The notes beneath the pieces are model-generated. The model was not told the origin of the DNA and did not search any database. It saw nothing but the letters and a program-made list of their open reading frames with translations. Of a stretch of 47,451 nucleotides of DNA, positions 44,647 to 47,451 are shown piece by piece; within the stretch, counting starts at the first letter, position 1; the number at the start of each line of letters is the position of its first letter. Both the position numbers and the translations under genes were made by a program. The DNA is from GCA-002701945 sp964442015 (GTDB lineage Bacteria; Fidelibacterota; Marinisomatia; Marinisomatales; TCS55), in assembly GCA_964442015.1 (NCBI GenBank), contig CAYTYA010000005.1, forward strand, positions 1 through 47,451. The letters run 5' to 3'.

Positions 44647-44675
44647 TTGTTAGGTAATTATCTTAATTGTATTAT
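44647..44675 (+). promoter_or_regulatory. candidate promoter of the pyr operon
   Basis: A -35-like TTGTTA (44647-44652) and a -10-like TATTAT (44670-44675) are separated by exactly 17 bp. They lie just after miaA and 15 bp before the PyrR-binding hairpin, where a promoter for the attenuated leader is expected. The matches are imperfect but the position is right. Confidence 0.5.
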
Positions 44676-44689
44676 TGCAGGAATTTTGA

Positions 44690-44789
44690 CCCTTTAATAA
44701 GCTACTGAGATAGCAAAAAGGGCAGTTTAATGGCCTCTGGTCTTTCAATGCATTCAAATGTAGTTGAAGCTGCCCAGGGGTTTTTTTTT
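44690..44789 (+). promoter_or_regulatory. PyrR-type attenuator upstream of pyrR
   Basis: The leader can fold into three competing hairpins. (1) PyrR-binding loop 44690-44722: lower stem CCCUUU/AAAGGG, an A-rich internal loop, upper stem GCUA/UAGC and hexaloop CUGAGA (44705-44710), which fits the known consensus CNGNGA. (2) Antiterminator: GGGCAG (44720-44725) with CUGCCC (44770-44775), which shares GGG with hairpin 1 and CC with the terminator. (3) Terminator: CCUCUGG (44734-44740) with CCAGGGG (44774-44780). When UMP is high, PyrR would hold hairpin 1, block the antiterminator and allow termination. This is the Bacillus-type logic, inferred from sequence. Confidence 0.85.
44734..44789 (+). 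terminator. attenuator terminator hairpin of the pyr leader
   Basis: Seven base pairs CCUCUGG/CCAGGGG (one G-U) close a 33-base loop with an inner UUCAA/UUGAA pairing (44744-44748 with 44764-44768). The hairpin runs directly into nine T (44781-44789). It lies before the pyrR start and is the conditional arm of the attenuator. Confidence 0.8.
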
Positions 44790-44799
44790 GGAAAATGAT

Positions 44800-45182
44800 A
44801 TGATGAAAAATGAATACTCAGTTATCCTTGATAAAAAAACAATATCTAGTACTATTATTCGATTGGCTCATGAGATATATGAAAGAAATAAGAATCTAGA
44901 TAATTTAGTTTTAATTGGTATTCAAACAAGAGGATTGCCATTATCAAAAAGAATTCAAANNNNNNNNNNNNNNNNNNNNNNNNNNNNNNNNNNNNNNNNN
45001 NNNNNNNNNNNNNNNNNNNNNNNNNNNNNNNNNNNNNNNNNNNNNNNNNNNNNNNNNNNGCTGATTATGTAGGTAAAAATATTCCGACTAATGATGGCGA
45101 ACATATTGCAGTACGATTAGAAGAAACGGATAAAAAAGATGCCGTGATAATTATAAAACATGATGAATTAGGTAAACCATGA
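44800..45182 (+). CDS. pyrR: bifunctional pyr operon regulator / uracil phosphoribosyltransferase PyrR, interrupted by assembly gap
   Basis: PyrR binds pyr mRNA with UMP and also makes UMP from uracil and PRPP. The N-terminal part (44800-44959, 53 codons) has SVILDKKTISSTIIRLAHEIYER, quoted in parts, and LVLIGIQTRGLPLSKRI; the C-terminal part (45060-45182) has ADYVGKNIPTNDGEHIAVRLEE and ends at TGA 45180. The middle, with the PRPP motif, falls within 100 N. The gap is a placeholder, so the frame difference between the halves is not a mutation. Family length (about 180 aa) implies roughly 90 residues missing. The start is ATG 44800 or 44803. The stop overlaps the pyrB ATG. Confidence 0.93.
44960..45059. 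other. assembly gap of 100 N inside pyrR
   Basis: Exactly 100 N occupy this interval, the customary size for a gap of unknown length. The flanking coding sequence fits the two ends of one PyrR protein, so the contig join is supported by gene content. Confidence 0.99.
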
Positions 45183-46108
45183 TGAAGCAAAAACATCTTT
45201 TAGGTCTTGAGCATTTCCCTGCTGATGATTTAGCAAAAATAATAGAAACATCTTTTAGCTTTAAAGAAATTCTTGATAGACCAATAAAAAAAGTTCCTTC
45301 TTTACAGGGAAAAACTATTGTAAATCTTTTTTTTGAAAATTCAACACGTACTCGCATAAGCTTTGAATTGGCTCAAAAACGTTTAAGTGCAGATACTGTT
45401 AATTTTTCAGCCTCATCAAGCAGCTTAAAAAAAGGTGAAAGTTTTAAAGATACTGTTCAAAATATTGAAGCAATGAAAATTGATGCAGTAGTTATGAGAC
45501 ATCCAAGCCCTGGTTCTTCATTACATTTAACAAAATATATTGATTCTGTTGTTATAAATGCAGGAGATGGAACCCATGAACATCCAACACAAGCTATTCT
45601 TGATATGACTAGTTTAAAAGAATGTTTTGGAAAGATTAAAGGACTCAAAATAGGAATTATTGGAGATATTGCTCATAGTCGTGTGGCTAGAAGTAATATA
45701 TATGGTTTAAATAATATGGGAGCTGAAGTAATGGTTTGCGGTCCTCCGACACTAGTTCCGCATGATATACATTCATTAGGAGTGAAGACTACACATAGCC
45801 TTGATGAAACATTAGATTGGGCGGATGCAATTAATGTCTTGAGAATTCAGTTAGAGAGGATGGATAGAGGATTATTTCCTTCAGTGAGAGAATATAGGAA
45901 TTTATTTGGCATAACAAATGAAAGATTACAAAAACATAATAAAGAAATAATTATAATGCATCCTGGTCCAATGAATCGTGGTGTGGAGATTGAAAGTGCT
46001 GTTGCTGATGGAAAATCAGCAATTATTTTAGATCAGGTCCTAAATGGAGTAGCCTCGAGGATGTCCATTTTATATCTATTTTTAGGTGGAAATCAAAATG
46101 AATCTTAA
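45179..46108 (+). CDS. pyrB: aspartate carbamoyltransferase catalytic subunit
   Basis: PyrB joins carbamoyl phosphate and aspartate, the first committed pyrimidine step. The 309-aa protein has the carbamoyl-phosphate motif FFENSTRTRISFELAQKRL, then VMRHPSPGSS, GDGTHEHPTQAILDM, IGIIGDIAHSRVARS, NVLRIQLERM and MHPGPMNRGVEI, all typical. The regulatory chain gene pyrI is not present, so control probably lies in the PyrR attenuator. The ATG overlaps the pyrR stop and the 3' end overlaps pyrC. Confidence 0.97.
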   Translation: MMKQKHLLGLEHFPADDLAKIIETSFSFKEILDRPIKKVPSLQGKTIVNLFFENSTRTRISFELAQKRLSADTVNFSASSSSLKKGESFKDTVQNIEAMKIDAVVMRHPSPGSSLHLTKYIDSVVINAGDGTHEHPTQAILDMTSLKECFGKIKGLKIGIIGDIAHSRVARSNIYGLNNMGAEVMVCGPPTLVPHDIHSLGVKTTHSLDETLDWADAINVLRIQLERMDRGLFPSVREYRNLFGITNERLQKHNKEIIIMHPGPMNRGVEIESAVADGKSAIILDQVLNGVASRMSILYLFLGGNQNES

Positions 46109-47387
46109 AAAAATACCAAAAAAGTTATTACTTAAAGGTGGAAAAATTTTTGATCCAAATTCAGATAAGTTGAAAAAAGCTGATATATTAATTGAAAAAA
46201 ATAAGATTGCAGCAATGGGTCCAAAAATCAATGATAATAATGTAAGTATAATTGATTGTAATGGTTTAGTGATTACTCATGGATTCTGCGATGTTCATGT
46301 TCATTTTAGAGAACCTGGACAAGAAGATAAAGAGACGTTAGAAACTGGTTCTCTCGCAGCATTAGCAGGTGGATTCACTCGTGTTTGTGCTATGCCAAAT
46401 ACCAGCCCACCTCTAGATTCACCTGAGGCAATAAACTTTATAGTTGATAAATCTACTAAATCCCCGATATTTATTCATCCTATTGGGGCAGTAACTAAAT
46501 ATCAAAAAGGTGAAGATTTAACTGAAATACAGGGGATGATTAAAGAAGGAGCTGTTGCTATAAGTGATGATGGACTTCCTATATCGGATGCTCAAATTAT
46601 GCGATTAGCCTTAGAATATACTTCTATGTTTGATATTCCAGTAATTAATCATGCAGAGGATGAATGTTTACGTAATAATGGCGTAATGAATGAAGGGGTT
46701 AATTCAATAAAACTTGGCCTTAAAGGCAATCCATCTTTGTCAGAATCTATTATGGTTCAGAGAGATCTTGAACTAGCAAATCTTGTAAATGCAAAAATTC
46801 ATGTTCCTCATGTTTCCACAAGTAAAGCTTTATCTCATATAAAAAGAATGAAAAAAATTAATCCTAAAATATCAGCAGAAGTCACACCTCATCATTTGTA
46901 TTTTAACGATCAAGCGCTTTCTGGATATAATACTAATTTTAAAGTTGCACCACCTATCCGTTCTGAGAATGATCGGAAAGCTCTTATTAAGGGTATAAAA
47001 GATGGAACGATTGATTGTATTGCTACCGACCATGCTCCGCATACTATTGAAGAAAAGGAAGCTTCATTTGATATGGCTCCTTATGGTATGATTGGTTTAG
47101 AAAGTTGTTTTGGAGTTATAAATAAAATTTTAGGTTTACCCATTACCCAAACAATTAAGCTTATTACGAAAAACCCTAGAGATATTATGGGTTTCAATAA
47201 TAATTTATTTGAAATAGGTTCTCATTTAGAATTAACAATAGTTGATCCTGCAGTGGAGTGGGTGTTTAATGAAAAAAATATTTTTTCCAAATCTAAAAAT
47301 TCACCTTTTGTTGGAGAAACATTAAAAGGAAAAGTTCTTTATACCATTTCAAAAGGTTTTTTAGCTGATTTAAGTACAGAAAATTAG
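46098..47387 (+). CDS. pyrC: dihydroorotase, class I
   Basis: PyrC closes carbamoyl-aspartate to dihydroorotate. The protein has the zinc motif DVHVHFREPGQEDKETLETG, FTRVCAMPNTSPPLD, ISDDGLPI, NHAEDE, HVPHVSTSKAL, EVTPHHLYF and ATDHAPHT, the landmarks of class I dihydroorotases that often pair with PyrB. I chose ATG 46098 (429 aa) because AGGTGGA lies 7 bp upstream; an in-frame GTG at 46086 would add four residues. It overlaps the end of pyrB by 11 bp. The remaining 64 bp of the window hold no gene. Confidence 0.96.
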   Translation: MNLKKIPKKLLLKGGKIFDPNSDKLKKADILIEKNKIAAMGPKINDNNVSIIDCNGLVITHGFCDVHVHFREPGQEDKETLETGSLAALAGGFTRVCAMPNTSPPLDSPEAINFIVDKSTKSPIFIHPIGAVTKYQKGEDLTEIQGMIKEGAVAISDDGLPISDAQIMRLALEYTSMFDIPVINHAEDECLRNNGVMNEGVNSIKLGLKGNPSLSESIMVQRDLELANLVNAKIHVPHVSTSKALSHIKRMKKINPKISAEVTPHHLYFNDQALSGYNTNFKVAPPIRSENDRKALIKGIKDGTIDCIATDHAPHTIEEKEASFDMAPYGMIGLESCFGVINKILGLPITQTIKLITKNPRDIMGFNNNLFEIGSHLELTIVDPAVEWVFNEKNIFSKSKNSPFVGETLKGKVLYTISKGFLADLSTEN

Positions 47388-47431
47388 CATACAATTAAAA
47401 GTTATTATTTATTGACATAAATAAACGTAAT

Positions 47432-47451
47432 AAGCTACCTTCAGCGGCTTT
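47432..47451 (+). terminator. possible terminator cut by the window end
   Basis: AAGCT (47432-47436) can pair with GGCTT (47446-47450, one G-U) around a 9-base loop and is followed by T at the last base. The stem is short and any U-tract lies outside the window, so this is tentative. Confidence 0.25.

Noticed and set aside
44795..44803. ATG at 44795 as a start codon near pyrR
   Set aside because: It is followed at once by ATA TGA, so it is out of frame and closed; 44800 or 44803 is in the PyrR frame.
44764..45072. pyrR as a frameshifted pseudogene, because the reading frame runs into a stop after the N run
   Set aside because: The 100 N are a placeholder of unknown real length; both flanks match intact PyrR ends, so the apparent frame change carries no information.
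47412..47417. TTGACA as the -35 box of a promoter after pyrC
   Set aside because: No acceptable -10 box is found at 16-18 bp spacing before the window ends.
1..47451. CRISPR arrays, rRNA or tRNA genes, insertion sequences, prophage genes
   Set aside because: No periodic repeats, no GC-rich structural RNA stretch and no transposase-like protein were found in any gap or frame.

Overview
The window is a 47.4 kb, very AT-rich bacterial contig. Every gene I can support (44 convincing, plus one doubtful small ORF) lies on the + strand, packed with many 1-14 bp overlaps or very short gaps. It has Gram-negative envelope genes (Lol lipoprotein export, TamA/TamB or Omp85, GmhA for LPS heptose), ClpC with a UVR segment, a diadenylate cyclase next to folP, a GGGP-synthase-family gene, and few Shine-Dalgarno sequences. 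This combination points to the FCB superphylum. An uncultured marine lineage such as Marinimicrobia (SAR406) is my best guess, as inference only. A run of exactly 100 N (44960-45059) is a scaffold gap, so this is probably a metagenome or single-cell assembly.

Layout: (1) 1-413, end of a split methylmalonyl-CoA mutase catalytic subunit. (2) 434-5251, a cytochrome c maturation operon ccmE-F-I-A-B-C-D whose CcmE has Cys in place of the haem-binding His (variant 'System I*'). (3) 5274-7000, a type II (archaeal-type) GAPDH-family enzyme and a glyoxalase II-like hydrolase. (4) 7058-12754, a methylenetetrahydrofolate reductase with the full eukaryotic-type regulatory domain, then tilS, hpt and ftsH. 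(5) 12811-17096, folP, cdaA, prfB (with its programmed +1 frameshift) and lysS. (6) 17109-20181, a LolC/E-LolD-type ABC transporter. (7) 20234-25036, clpC, a small membrane protein and dnaK, closed by a strong terminator. (8) 25153-31393, tamB, an Omp85 protein and a TPR lipoprotein. (9) 31409-34238, a partial Bat module (MoxR, DUF58, BatD-like). (10) 34309-37101, efp, accB, accC, gcvH. (11) 37108-39963, GGGP synthase, gmhA, a Xer recombinase and a site-2 protease. (12) 40101-44645, a bifunctional formiminotransferase-cyclodeaminase carrying an inserted C2H2 zinc-finger-like segment, then mutL and miaA. (13) 44647-47387, the pyrimidine operon pyrR-pyrB-pyrC, preceded by a recognisable PyrR-type attenuator made of three mutually exclusive RNA hairpins.

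The most notable items are the zinc-finger insertion in FTCD, the eukaryote-like MTHFR, the CxxxY CcmE, the PyrR attenuator, and the two archaeal-flavoured enzymes (type II GAPDH and GGGP synthase). I found no rRNA, tRNA, CRISPR array, insertion sequence or prophage. No stretch longer than 300 bases lacks a gene; the longest real intergenic regions are the pyr leader (44646-44799) and the clpC to small-membrane-protein gap (22724-22861).
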